Below, in pieces: positions 14,448 through 21,597 of a stretch of 39,390 nucleotides of DNA. The translations under genes and the position numbers were made by a program. Location: assembly GCA_904373325.1 (NCBI GenBank), contig CAJFFP010000010.1, positions 1 to 39,390 on the forward strand, written 5' to 3'. Every line of letters starts with the position of its first letter. Position 1 is the stretch's first letter. Under the pieces are notes generated by a model that did not search any database, was not told the DNA's origin, and saw only the letters and a list, made by a program, of their open reading frames with translations. The DNA is from Candidatus Gallimonas merdigallinarum (lineage in GTDB: Bacteria > Bacillota > Clostridia > Christensenellales > Borkfalkiaceae).

Positions 14448-14717
14448 TTACGGATTTTTTATGGGCGGCGCGGCGGGCGCGGCGAGCCTGACCGCGATGC
14501 TGCCGCACAGCACTTCCGCATACGAATAGGAGGTCTTGCCCAGAAAATTCTCGTCGTTCGGGCGCACGGTGAAGAGGGCGGGGTAAACGCCCGTCACGCA
14601 TCCGCAGTAGCGGAGTACCTTGTTGCGCCCGAGGTTGACCGTCACGTCCACCTGCTTGGAAAAATAGTCCTGAATGCGCCGCTTGACGCGCGCGATGTCG
14701 TTGCCCTGTCTGATCAT
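14448..14717 (-). CDS. veg: Veg-family protein
   Basis: An 89-residue protein matching Veg: IARVKRRIQDYFSKQVDVTVNLGRNKV, then GVYPALFTVR and SYSYAEVLCGSIAVRL. Veg is a small SH3-like barrel protein of Firmicutes, highly expressed in vegetative cells and linked to biofilm control in B. subtilis; its biochemical role is uncertain. The short C-terminal APAAPPIKNP tail is not part of the core. I start at the ATG aligned with the B. subtilis N-terminus (14717); longer in-frame versions start at 14756 or upstream. No strong Shine-Dalgarno is seen. Position beside ispE is conserved with B. subtilis (veg-sspF-ispE). Confidence 0.85.
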   Translation of the reverse strand: MIRQGNDIARVKRRIQDYFSKQVDVTVNLGRNKVLRYCGCVTGVYPALFTVRPNDENFLGKTSYSYAEVLCGSIAVRLAAPAAPPIKNP

Positions 14718-14774
14718 ACTGCATTTTTTGCCCGTTTTGCGCAAAATCATACCTTCTTCGACGGGTTTTTTCCC

Positions 14775-14803
14775 GCATAATGCGCCGATCGCACGCATAC
14801 GAT
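14775..14803 (+). promoter_or_regulatory. Sigma-E promoter of the sipL-like gene
   Basis: GCATAAT (14775-14781), exactly 14 nt, CATACGAT (14796-14803). This is an excellent fit to the mother-cell sigma-E consensus and lies 30 nt before the start codon. Confidence 0.75.
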
Positions 14804-14833
14804 AGAGGGAAATCATCGTAAGGAGCAAAAATC

Positions 14834-16300
14834 ATGAAGACGCAGACGGAGACCTTCCGCGGATACGGAAAGCTGTTTGAACTGAGCGCCCAGACGGCGG
14901 TGGAGTGCCGTTTTCCCGAGGTGGAAACGGCGCTCTCGGTGAACGCCTGCGCCCGTCTTGCGGGCGCGGAAGCGGGGAACGGAGAGGTGCGGTATTACGG
15001 CAGAGTGCTCTTCTCGATCGTGTACGAGGACGCCGAACGCCGCGTCTGCCGCGCCGAAAAGGGCGTGGAATTTACCGCCGTCGCCAAGGACGACCGCGTC
15101 TTTCCCGCCGCAAGCGCGCACGTCGTGCTTGCGGTGGAGAATATCTCCGTCCGCCGCGAGGGGGCGAGCACCTATGTGACGGCGCTTCTGGGCGCGGACG
15201 CCGCCCTCTTCGGGGAACAGTCCTTCGACTATCTCGCTGGGGGAGACCTCGTCATGAAGCGCGAACCCGTCCGCGTGCTGACGGCGCACCTCGTCAGCGG
15301 CACTGCCGAGACGGAGGACGACTTCGAGGTGGGCGCGATCGGCGATATTTTGCAGCACAACGAGACGGTGCATCTCACGGGCGTTGCCTGCGAGACGGGC
15401 TCCGTCGCGATCGAGGGCGAGGTGTTCGTGGGCGTGCTCGCCATGAAGGGGGAGGAGCTCGTCTCCTTCGAGCGGCTCGTTCCCTTCCGCATCGAGATCC
15501 CGTCCGACGCGTCCGATCCCGCGTGCAGGGCGGAGGCTTCCGTCACGGTGGCGGAGGCGCAGATCCGCGCCGAATCGGACGAGGAGAAGGGCAGGTGCGC
15601 GCTCTTCGTCACGCTCACGCTGCGCGCCGACGCGTGCCTCTACGAGGAGGTCGCCGTCGACGCGGTGACGGACGCGTTCTCGCGCGAAAACCGCGTCGCG
15701 CTCGCCTATTCCGACGTGATCTGCGAGGGCGCGGGGGAGACGGTGCGCCTCACCGAGCGCGTCTCGGGCAGGGCTGCGCTCTCGTCGCCCATCGACTTTT
15801 CGGATACGTTGCAGGCGGTCACGTTGCAGCGGGCGGAAGCCAACCTCGTGCGCGGCGAAGGGGGAATGCGCGCCGAGGGGGTCGCGCTCGCAACGCTCCT
15901 CGTGCGCGGCTCGGACGGGAGCCGCCGCGGGGTGGAGATCAGCCTGCCCTTCTCCGTCGCCGTACAGGCGGAGCGCGCGTCCGTCTCGGTGCTTGCCTGC
16001 GGCATGAGCGCGCGGCAGAAGGAGGAGGGGACGATCGACGCGGAAGTCACGCTGAAATTCGCCCTCTGCGAGCGCGTCAGGCTGGGCGCGCGGCTGGTTG
16101 CCTCCGCGGAGGCGGGCGAGGCGGTCAAGGAGAGCGACAGCGCGATCAGCGTGTATATCCCCCGCGCGGGGGACGGACTGTGGGAACTCGCCAAACGGCT
16201 GAACAAATCGCCCGAGGAGGTCACGGCGAGCAATCCCGACCTCGAATTTCCCATCCGCGAGGGACAGCGGGTGATCATCTATCGGAAAAAGAGCGTGTGA
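14834..16300 (+). CDS. sipL: SipL-like spore morphogenesis protein (DUF3794 + LysM)
   Basis: A 488-residue protein. The first ~425 residues are acidic beta-rich repeats of the DUF3794 (SPOCS) type, seen as recurring LTGVA, FEVGAIGDILQ and AYSDVIC-like units. Residues about 440-485 form a LysM domain (YIPRAGDGLWELAKRLNKSPEEV, ending EGQRVIIY). C. difficile SipL has the same layout; it binds SpoIVA through LysM and is needed for coat assembly around the forespore. Location between veg and ispE and a sigma-E promoter support the same role. AAGGAGC precedes the ATG. SafA-type LysM coat proteins are the alternative but lack DUF3794. Confidence 0.85.
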   Translation: MKTQTETFRGYGKLFELSAQTAVECRFPEVETALSVNACARLAGAEAGNGEVRYYGRVLFSIVYEDAERRVCRAEKGVEFTAVAKDDRVFPAASAHVVLAVENISVRREGASTYVTALLGADAALFGEQSFDYLAGGDLVMKREPVRVLTAHLVSGTAETEDDFEVGAIGDILQHNETVHLTGVACETGSVAIEGEVFVGVLAMKGEELVSFERLVPFRIEIPSDASDPACRAEASVTVAEAQIRAESDEEKGRCALFVTLTLRADACLYEEVAVDAVTDAFSRENRVALAYSDVICEGAGETVRLTERVSGRAALSSPIDFSDTLQAVTLQRAEANLVRGEGGMRAEGVALATLLVRGSDGSRRGVEISLPFSVAVQAERASVSVLACGMSARQKEEGTIDAEVTLKFALCERVRLGARLVASAEAGEAVKESDSAISVYIPRAGDGLWELAKRLNKSPEEVTASNPDLEFPIREGQRVIIYRKKSV

Positions 16301-16321
16301 CCGCGCGAAAAAATTGCAGGA

Positions 16322-16345
16322 ACGCCGCCGCAGGGCGGCTTCTTT
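16322..16345 (+). terminator. Weak terminator after sipL
   Basis: A 6-8-bp GC stem (GCCGCC at 16324-16329, GGCGGC at 16334-16339), followed by TTCTTT. Confidence 0.5.
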
Positions 16346-16377
16346 GCGTCCTGCGCCGCATTTTCACGCGTCCGCAG

Positions 16378-16406
16378 TTGCAAATTGAAAAAAAGTGTGC
16401 TACAAT
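16378..16406 (+). promoter_or_regulatory. Promoter giving a leaderless ispE mRNA
   Basis: TTGCAA (16378-16383), 17 nt, TACAAT (16401-16406). The ATG starts 8 nt after the -10 and no ribosome-binding site can fit between. Confidence 0.7.
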
Positions 16407-16413
16407 GACAATC

Positions 16414-17295
16414 ATGGAAACGGTGAGAGTCAACGCGCACGCAAAGATCAACCTCACGCTGGACGTCGTCGGCGCGGAGGGCGGCTATCACGCGCTCGAC
16501 TCTCTCGTCGCAACCGTTGCGCTCCGCGACCGCATCGCCGCGACGCGCCGCCGCGACGGGCGCGTCGTCCTGCATATGCACGGCATGGGGAGCGAACGCA
16601 TCCCGCCTGCGCGCAACAACGCCGTTCTGGCGGCGGAGCGGTTCGTCGCCGCGTTCCGCACGGCGGGGGCGGATATCTCCGTCTATAAAAAGATCCCCGT
16701 CGGCGGCGGGTTCGGCGGCTCCTCGGCGGACGCCGCGGGCGTGCTCCGCGCGCTTGCCGCGCTGTACGGGATCGCGGACATGGGCGCCTTAAAAGCCATC
16801 GCGGACGGGCTTGGCAGCGACACGGGCTATCTGCTGACGGGCGGCTTTGCCCGTATGCAGGGGCGGGGCGACCGCATCACGCCCCTTGCGGGGCTGCCCG
16901 AGCTGCATATCTTGGCGGCATGTCCGCGGCGGGGCGTCTCCACGCCCAAATGCTTTCAGGCGTTCGACGAGCAGGGGGTGAGCTATCCGCCCCGCACCGA
17001 ACGCGTGCTTGCCGCGCTTGCGGCGGGCGACACGGCGGGGGCTGCCGCGCTGTTCGGGAACGATCTGTTCGCCGCCGCGGCGGCGTGCAACGGCGAAGTG
17101 GCGGCTGCGCTCGACGCGCTGAAATCGCTCCGCCCGCTCGGCGCGGGCATGACGGGGTCGGGCAGCGCGTGTTACGCCGTATTCGGTACGGCGGAGGCGG
17201 CGGACGAGGCGGCGCGCCGTTTTCGCGGAGATTTCCGCACGATTCGGACAAGGACCGTTCTGCCCGCACAGATCGGGGAGGACGAAAGGAGATAA
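16414..17295 (+). CDS. ispE: IspE, 4-diphosphocytidyl-2-C-methylerythritol kinase
   Basis: A 293-residue GHMP kinase of the methylerythritol phosphate pathway that phosphorylates CDP-methylerythritol with ATP. Motif 1 AHAKINLTLDV includes Lys11. The ATP loop is PVGGGFGGSSADAAG (about 95-109, with Asp106 after the SSA), and motif 3 is GAGMTGSGSACYAVF. Length is normal. The ATG at 16414 matches the family start (VNAHAKINL); an in-frame ATG 9 nt upstream overlaps the -10 box. The gene follows sipL but has its own promoter and is followed 1 nt later by a membrane-protein gene. Confidence 0.95.
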   Translation: METVRVNAHAKINLTLDVVGAEGGYHALDSLVATVALRDRIAATRRRDGRVVLHMHGMGSERIPPARNNAVLAAERFVAAFRTAGADISVYKKIPVGGGFGGSSADAAGVLRALAALYGIADMGALKAIADGLGSDTGYLLTGGFARMQGRGDRITPLAGLPELHILAACPRRGVSTPKCFQAFDEQGVSYPPRTERVLAALAAGDTAGAAALFGNDLFAAAAACNGEVAAALDALKSLRPLGAGMTGSGSACYAVFGTAEAADEAARRFRGDFRTIRTRTVLPAQIGEDERR

Positions 17296-17296
17296 C

Positions 17297-18307
17297 ATGG
17301 AAGAGCGGATCATCGATAAAGACGAACTGCGCAAGGTGCGCGTGACGCGGACGGACGGAGAGCTGGACGTCGTGGACGACGCGCTCCCCGAGGAAACGCC
17401 CGAAGAGGGGCTGAAAGAGCTGGAAACGGAGTACGCCGTCGAGTTCGAGGGCGAAACGTACGACGAGGACCTCGTCGGGCTTACTCCCTCGCAGTACCGA
17501 GAGGAGATCGAACGCCGCGAGCGCGCCGCGCGCGAGGCGCACGAGACGTGCGAAAAACTGTGCGCCGAGGGCGACGGTTTCCTCGCGCAGCAGGATTGGG
17601 CGGCGGCGGAGGACCGCTTCGAGAGCGCGCTCCTGCACGAGATGAACAACGCCCGCGCGGAAGAGGGGCTCTGGACGGCGCGCACGCAGGGGTACACTTC
17701 GGACGAGGCGTTCTATACCGAGCGGGTCGCGCGCGAGTTTGCCGACGCGTCCGAACCCATCCGCGCGAAGGTGATGGAAGTGTTCGGCGGGCGTCTCCTT
17801 GCCGCGCTCAAAGAGGCGCGCGCCGAGGTGGCGTCGCTCCGCCCGCAGGTCGAGGCGGGGCAGGAGGAACGCCGCGGACCCTTCCGCGCCAACCGCAATT
17901 ATTACCTGACGCGGCTCGCCGTCTCGTTCGGCATTTTCGTGCTGTTTATCATCGGCGTGTGCGTGAGCGCGGGCTTTATCCTGCGCGTGCAGAGCGCGGT
18001 CCCCGTTGCGCTGACGGGCGCGTTCGGCGTCTGCGCGTTCGCCGCGCTCGTGTTTACGGTGTATTTCATGCGCAGATCGGTCGTCGCCGTGCGCCTGTGC
18101 CGCGAAAACGAAAAGCTCTCGTCCACCGAGGAGGGCGCGCGCCTTGCCGTGGCGGAAGACCGCCTCGCCCGCCTGACGGAAGTGCTTTCCGCCGCGCCCG
18201 TCGGGGAGACGGACGAAACCGCGCCCGCCGAGGAAAAGGGCGAAGCCGATTCCGCGCAGAAGACGGACGAAGCCGCCCCTGCCGAAGAGGCTCCCGCAGA
18301 AGAATAA
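17297..18307 (+). CDS. Two-helix membrane protein with TPR-like cytoplasmic part
   Basis: A 336-residue protein with no recognised family. An acidic N-terminus is followed by a helical region (about 75-195) with TPR-like spacing (AEGDGFLAQQDWAAAEDRFESALLHEM). Two hydrophobic helices lie at about 207-230 and 238-258, then a helical stretch and a C-terminal Ala/Glu/Pro-rich tail. It probably sits in the inner membrane with both ends in the cytoplasm. It starts 1 nt after the ispE stop with GGAG upstream, so it is cotranscribed with ispE. A protein-interaction role is a guess from the helical repeats. Confidence 0.7.
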   Translation: MEERIIDKDELRKVRVTRTDGELDVVDDALPEETPEEGLKELETEYAVEFEGETYDEDLVGLTPSQYREEIERRERAAREAHETCEKLCAEGDGFLAQQDWAAAEDRFESALLHEMNNARAEEGLWTARTQGYTSDEAFYTERVAREFADASEPIRAKVMEVFGGRLLAALKEARAEVASLRPQVEAGQEERRGPFRANRNYYLTRLAVSFGIFVLFIIGVCVSAGFILRVQSAVPVALTGAFGVCAFAALVFTVYFMRRSVVAVRLCRENEKLSSTEEGARLAVAEDRLARLTEVLSAAPVGETDETAPAEEKGEADSAQKTDEAAPAEEAPAEE

Positions 18308-18328
18308 TCGGAAAACTGTTTTCAAGCC

Positions 18329-18360
18329 GCGCGCCGCGAAAATTCGCGGCGCGCAGCGTT
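18329..18360 (+). terminator. Terminator after the ispE operon
   Basis: A 12-bp perfect palindromic stem (18329-18340 with 18343-18354) with weak T content after it. Confidence 0.5.
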
Positions 18361-18410
18361 TCGTCCCGAAAAAAGAATCTGCTTTTCGTGAACTTTTTTC
18401 AGAAAAGGTA

Positions 18411-18439
18411 TTTACTTATCATCTTTTTTCGGGTATAAT
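18411..18439 (+). promoter_or_regulatory. Promoter of the APH-like gene
   Basis: TTTACT (18411-18416), 17 nt, TATAAT (18434-18439). The ~50-nt leader ends in AAGGAGG. Confidence 0.75.
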
Positions 18440-18495
18440 AGGGAACGGAAAGAAATTGCGGGATAATTCCCCGCGGATAAGGAGGAAAAGAAACT

Positions 18496-19236
18496 ATGGA
18501 ACTCATTCATGAAAGCGCAGGAAAGAAGCTCTACCGCGACGGCGACAAGCTCGTCAAGACGTTCGACGAGAGCTATTCCAAAGCGGGGATCCTCAACGAG
18601 GCGCTCAATCAGGCGCGCGTCGAGGAGACGGGGCTGAACATCCCCAAAGTGCGCGCGGTCACCGTCGTGGACGGCCGCTGGGCGCTCATCTGGGATTTCA
18701 TCGAGGGCGAAACGCTCGAATCGCTCATGCAGAAGCACCCCGAGAAGGAGGACGAATACCTCAACTTCTTCGTCGATTTGCAGATCCGCATGAGCAAGGA
18801 AAAAGTGCCGCTTTTGGGTCACCTGCGCGATAAGATGCACGCCAAAATTTCGGCGAGCGCATATCCCGCGACCGTCCGTTACGATCTGCATATGCGGCTC
18901 GACGGTCTGCCCCGCCACGTAAAACTGTGCCACGGCGACTTCCAGCCCAGCAACGTCATCATCACCAAGGACGGCACGCCCTACATCATCGACTGGTCGC
19001 ACGCCACGCAGGGCAACGGCTCAGCGGACGCGGCGCGCACCTATCTCATCTTCAAGTTGCAGGGCAAAGACGCGCTTGCGGAAAAATACCTCAACCTCTT
19101 CTGCACCAAAACGGATACGGCGATCCAATACGTTCAGCGTATTCTGCCCATCGTTGCGGCGTCGCAGTCCGTCAAGGGCAAGCCCGAAGAGCAGGAGTTC
19201 CTTGCAAAGTGGGTCAACGTCTGCGATTGGCAGTAA
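18496..19236 (+). CDS. Aminoglycoside-phosphotransferase-like kinase
   Basis: A 246-residue protein-kinase-fold enzyme of the APH/choline kinase group. The catalytic loop is CHGDFQPSNV (Asp148 base, Asn153), the metal motif is IIDW (Asp166), and the N-lobe has KLVKTF (Lys21). It is shorter than true aminoglycoside kinases. Such proteins are widespread in Clostridia and are often small-molecule or sugar kinases, so drug resistance should not be inferred. It is monocistronic, and its stop codon lies 5 nt before structured 3'-UTR module copy B. Confidence 0.82.
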   Translation: MELIHESAGKKLYRDGDKLVKTFDESYSKAGILNEALNQARVEETGLNIPKVRAVTVVDGRWALIWDFIEGETLESLMQKHPEKEDEYLNFFVDLQIRMSKEKVPLLGHLRDKMHAKISASAYPATVRYDLHMRLDGLPRHVKLCHGDFQPSNVIITKDGTPYIIDWSHATQGNGSADAARTYLIFKLQGKDALAEKYLNLFCTKTDTAIQYVQRILPIVAASQSVKGKPEEQEFLAKWVNVCDWQ

Positions 19237-19241
19237 ATAGG

Positions 19242-19446
19242 TTCACACTTTTTCTTTCAAACTGATGAAAGAAAAAGTCGTGAGTTCGAGAGACAACCCG
19301 CGGATACGGCTGACGCCTAACCGCCGGTTTTCTACTCGGCGGCGATAGATCGCAACAGTATAACATCGCCGCCTTCACTCTTTCCGCGTAAGCCGCGTGA
19401 GCGGCAAATTGAGGCGGAAAAGCCATAACGCAGTGACGGCTTTTCC
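19242..19446 (+). repeat. Structured 3'-UTR module, copy B
   Basis: It starts 5 nt after the kinase stop. Hairpin I (19243-19282) differs from copy A by one base in about 40 and has the same AAACTGAT loop and bulged T. Hairpin II (AACC-GCGG/CCGC-GGTT then TTCT) acts as a terminator, and hairpin III is GGCGGCGAT/ATCGCCGCC. It continues with TAAG(CCGC/GCGG)CAAA and GGAAAAGCC/GGCTTTTCC. Stem III shows a compensatory T/A to A/T change relative to copy A. The stretch from here to 19692 holds only a terminator and a promoter. Confidence 0.8.
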
Positions 19447-19512
19447 CGTAATCAAATCGCTTGTTCACACGTTTTTCTCGGACCGACGCGGGAAGAAAAA
19501 TGCTCAAAAATC

Positions 19513-19540
19513 AACGCCGCGCTTTTGCGCGGCGTTTTGC
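19513..19540 (+). terminator. Intrinsic terminator downstream of copy B
   Basis: A 10-bp perfect stem (19513-19522 with 19527-19536) and a 4-nt T loop, followed by TTGC. It isolates the XRE gene from upstream transcription. Confidence 0.6.
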
Positions 19541-19634
19541 ATGAGGGGCGAGAATTTGATGGCAGATTTATACGGTTTTACGCCGAAAAATGCGGAATGC
19601 AACCGCAGGTTGCGCAAAAGCACGCATAAAGTGG

Positions 19635-19663
19635 TTGAAACGGACTTTTGAATGTGTTACACT
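19635..19663 (+). promoter_or_regulatory. Promoter of the XRE regulator gene
   Basis: TTGAAA (19635-19640), 17 nt, TACACT (19658-19663). It is followed by a short leader with AAGGAGA. Confidence 0.7.
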
Positions 19664-19692
19664 TTGGGTACAAAACGCAAGGAGATACCGCG

Positions 19693-20409
19693 ATGTCATT
19701 TGCCGAAAACCTGCAATATCTGAGAAAGCGAGACAAAGTTACGCAAGAGGGGCTTGCCGAAACGCTCGGCGTGTCCCGTCAGTCCGTCAGCAAGTGGGAG
19801 ACGGGCGAGGCGTACCCCGAAACGGAGAAGATCATCGCCCTGTGCGATTTCTTCCGCGTCTCCATGGACGATCTCATGCGCGGAGACGTCGCTTCGCCGC
19901 AGGAGCCGCCCGCCGAGGCGGAAGGGACGGCGGAGCCTGTTCCCGAAAACGTCCTGCCTGCCGCAGAACTTCCCGCGGAGCGCGCCGCAAAAGACGGGCG
20001 CATTACCAGATCGCGTGCCATCGGCGCGGCGGTCAGCGGAGGCATCTTTCTGTGCGCCGCCGTTGCGTTCTTCTGCCTCGGCGGACTGATGGGCGCGTGG
20101 CACCCCGCGTGGCTCGTGTTCCTGCTCGCGTTCGCGCTCTGCATTTTCGTCGATTCGGTCTCGCGCAACGACGAAGAGGATGCGTCGCTGCCGCTCGCGG
20201 CGCGCATTTTCAAGGGACTCGCGGGCATGGTCATGCTGCTCTCCGTCGCGGTGTATCTCTTTATCGGGTTCATGTACGGCATCTGGCACCCGTCGTGGGT
20301 GTGCTTCATCATCGCGTTCGCGCTCATGCTCGTCTTTGATCGCACCGCAAACGCCATCGCGGGAACGGACGAAGGGGAGAACGGTGATCAGACGGAACAG
20401 AACGGATAA
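19693..20409 (+). CDS. XRE-family regulator with membrane domain
   Basis: A 238-residue protein. Residues about 5-60 are a helix-turn-helix of the Cro/C1 type (LQYLRKRDKVTQEGLAETLGVSRQSVSKWETG). A Pro/Glu/Ala-rich linker follows, then four hydrophobic helices in two similar pairs: GGLMGAWHPAWLVFLLAFAL and IGFMYGIWHPSWVCFIIAFAL. The repeated WHP-W motif suggests internal duplication. Membrane-tethered XRE proteins are common in Clostridia and may sense a membrane or cell-wall signal; the target is unknown. GGAGA lies 9 nt before the ATG. Confidence 0.85.
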   Translation: MSFAENLQYLRKRDKVTQEGLAETLGVSRQSVSKWETGEAYPETEKIIALCDFFRVSMDDLMRGDVASPQEPPAEAEGTAEPVPENVLPAAELPAERAAKDGRITRSRAIGAAVSGGIFLCAAVAFFCLGGLMGAWHPAWLVFLLAFALCIFVDSVSRNDEEDASLPLAARIFKGLAGMVMLLSVAVYLFIGFMYGIWHPSWVCFIIAFALMLVFDRTANAIAGTDEGENGDQTEQNG

Positions 20410-20410
20410 G

Positions 20411-20448
20411 AAAAACGCCGCCCGCTGCAAATCGCAGCGGGCGGCGTT
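20411..20448 (-). terminator. Terminator of the minus-strand remnant gene
   Basis: A 15-bp perfect stem (20414-20428 with 20434-20448) with T5 on the minus strand. The stop codon of the gene remnant (20447) lies in the stem. It may also end XRE transcription in the other direction. Confidence 0.7.
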
Positions 20449-20650
20449 AAAAATCATGGTCATATCCGAACATGAAACGCCCCGCGTCGGTGCTGTCTTT
20501 CAGGGCGTCGTAGTCGTCCAGCGTGCGGAATCGCATGGGGGTATTCTGCAATTTCAGGTACTCCTGCATGAGCGCTTCCCGCCGCTTGTCCACGCCTTCG
20601 TTGATGGCGCGGGTATCCAGCATGAAGTCGAAAACGTCGTCGCTTGCGCG
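20447..20650 (-). pseudogene. 3' remnant of an unidentified gene
   Basis: An open minus-strand frame of about 68 codons, ending FRTLDDYDALKDSTDAGRFMFGYDHDF and followed directly by a terminator. It has protein-like composition and codon use similar to its neighbours. It has no ribosome-binding site or plausible start codon, and a TAG at 20653 closes it upstream, exactly where structured module copy C ends. I read it as the distal part of a gene cut by that element, or left behind by a deletion. Family unknown. A 57-codon ORF from an internal ATG is possible but unsupported. Confidence 0.5.
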
Positions 20651-20745
20651 CTATCGAGGAAAACCGCGCACAAAGCATAGCGACTGCGGGGTTTTCCTGA
20701 AACTCACGGAATTTCTTTTTGTCAGTTCAAAAAGAAATTCGTGAA
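20651..20745 (-). repeat. Structured 3'-UTR module, copy C (short)
   Basis: On the minus strand, 3 nt after the stop at 20749. Hairpin I has arms GAATTTCTTTTTG and CAAAAAGAAATTC inside TCAC-GTGA, with loop AACTGA and one bulged C, the same shape as A and B with a different stem sequence. Hairpin II (AACC-CGCA/TGCG-GGTT then TTCCTCG) matches in form. Hairpin III is missing or truncated at the gene remnant. Confidence 0.7.
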
Positions 20746-20748
20746 CTT

Positions 20749-21006
20749 TTATAGTATATTTTCCAACACCAATCTGTCGAAGGGGACGCTCTCCATAAAG
20801 TCGGAGGGGCGGAAGGCGACGTGGTTGAACTTCGCATAGTTGAAAATATGCGCCTTCAACAGCACGGGCGTCGGTACGTCAAGCTCGCCGCAGATCTCGG
20901 TCAGGTACTCGAAAAAGCGCGAATAGGTGAATTTCTCCTCGCGCGAATAGGTCGTCTGGCGGACGATATGTCCCTCTTTCATCACTTTTGCCCAAATGCG
21001 AAACAT
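20749..21006 (-). CDS. Small conserved-looking protein of unknown function
   Basis: An 85-residue basic/aromatic protein (MFRIWAKVMKEGHIVRQTTY at the start, then FEYLTEICGELDVPTPVLLKAHIFNYAKF and a VAFRPSDFMESVPFDRLVLENI ending). I cannot assign a family; it looks compact, soluble and alpha/beta. The start is fixed by its promoter: TATAAT ends 7 nt before the ATG, so the mRNA is probably leaderless. It is divergent from alaR, with the two -35 boxes only 6 bp apart, which allows shared control. Its end abuts module copy C. It could be a complete protein or the front part of the interrupted gene. Confidence 0.65.
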   Translation of the reverse strand: MFRIWAKVMKEGHIVRQTTYSREEKFTYSRFFEYLTEICGELDVPTPVLLKAHIFNYAKFNHVAFRPSDFMESVPFDRLVLENIL

Positions 21007-21012
21007 ACCCAC

Positions 21013-21041
21013 ATTATACGAAAATTCCCCCGAAAAAGCAA
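21013..21041 (-). promoter_or_regulatory. Promoter giving a leaderless mRNA for the 85-residue protein
   Basis: On the minus strand, TTGCTT (21041-21036), 17 nt, TATAAT (21018-21013). The stretch TATAATGTGGGTATG nearly copies the tcdA arrangement. Confidence 0.75.
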
Positions 21042-21047
21042 ATATAT

Positions 21048-21076
21048 TTGACTTGAAATGGCATATGGAGTATAAT
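21048..21076 (+). promoter_or_regulatory. Promoter of alaR-alaT
   Basis: TTGACT (21048-21053), 17 nt, TATAAT (21071-21076). Back-to-back with the divergent promoter on the other strand. Confidence 0.85.
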
Positions 21077-21105
21077 AACAAGAAAAACCGTCGGGGAGGG
21101 AACGC

Positions 21106-21597
21106 ATGAACAAGCTGGAAAGAGAGATTCTCGATATTTTAAGCGAGGACTGCCGCGCAGACGCCGCCAAGGTCGCCGTGATGCTCGGCGAATCGGAAGA
21201 GAAGGTCCGCGCCGCGATCCGCGACATGGAGCGCAGGGGGACGATCGTCAAATACACCGCCATTGCCAACCTCGACGAGGAAGAGGACGAGTGCGTGGAG
21301 GCGCTCATCGAAGTCAAGATCGCGCCGCGCAGCGGGTCGGGATTCGACGGCGTCGCGGAAGAGATCGCGGGGCATGAAGAGGTCAAAACGCTGTATCTGA
21401 TGAGCGGCGCGTACGACTTCCTCGTCATCGTCGAGGCGAAGTCCATCAAGTCCGTCTCGCGGTTCGTCTCGGAGTGCATTTCCACCTTTGACTGCGTGCT
21501 CTCCACCGCAACGCACTTCATTCTGAAAAAGTACAAGATCGAGGGCGCGGTCACGTTCGGGAAAGAGAAAAAGAGGAGGCTCTCCGTACAGCCATGA
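21106..21597 (+). CDS. alaR: Lrp/AsnC-family regulator, AlaR-like
   Basis: A 163-residue feast/famine regulator. The N-terminal helix-turn-helix is KLEREILDILSEDCRADAAKVAVMLGESEEKVRAAIRDMERRGTI. The RAM ligand-binding domain is about residues 62-140 (ALIEVKI, SGAYDFLVIVEA). It overlaps the aminotransferase gene by 4 nt. In B. subtilis the Lrp protein AlaR (YugG) is paired with and activates the alanine transaminase AlaT (YugH), and this pair has the same order. Effector and autoregulation are inferred. A GGGAGGG site precedes the ATG. Confidence 0.85.
   Translation: MNKLEREILDILSEDCRADAAKVAVMLGESEEKVRAAIRDMERRGTIVKYTAIANLDEEEDECVEALIEVKIAPRSGSGFDGVAEEIAGHEEVKTLYLMSGAYDFLVIVEAKSIKSVSRFVSECISTFDCVLSTATHFILKKYKIEGAVTFGKEKKRRLSVQP

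Noticed and set aside
14905..17295. 796-codon frame reaching from inside sipL through ispE
   Set aside because: Only its end (from 16414) is ispE. The earlier part is arginine/glycine-rich out-of-frame sequence over sipL and does not look like protein.
18496..19236. Aminoglycoside resistance gene
   Set aside because: The APH fold is shared by many small-molecule kinases, and nothing here indicates drug specificity or mobility.
19559..19651. 30-codon ORF (MADLYGFTPKN...) before the XRE gene
   Set aside because: It contains the promoter of the XRE gene within its sequence, has only a weak ribosome site and no recognised family.
12830..20745. Integron attC sites or a CRISPR array
   Set aside because: The modules follow stop codons as attC sites do, but no GTTRRRY/RYYYAAC core or integrase is present, and there is no regular repeat-spacer pattern.
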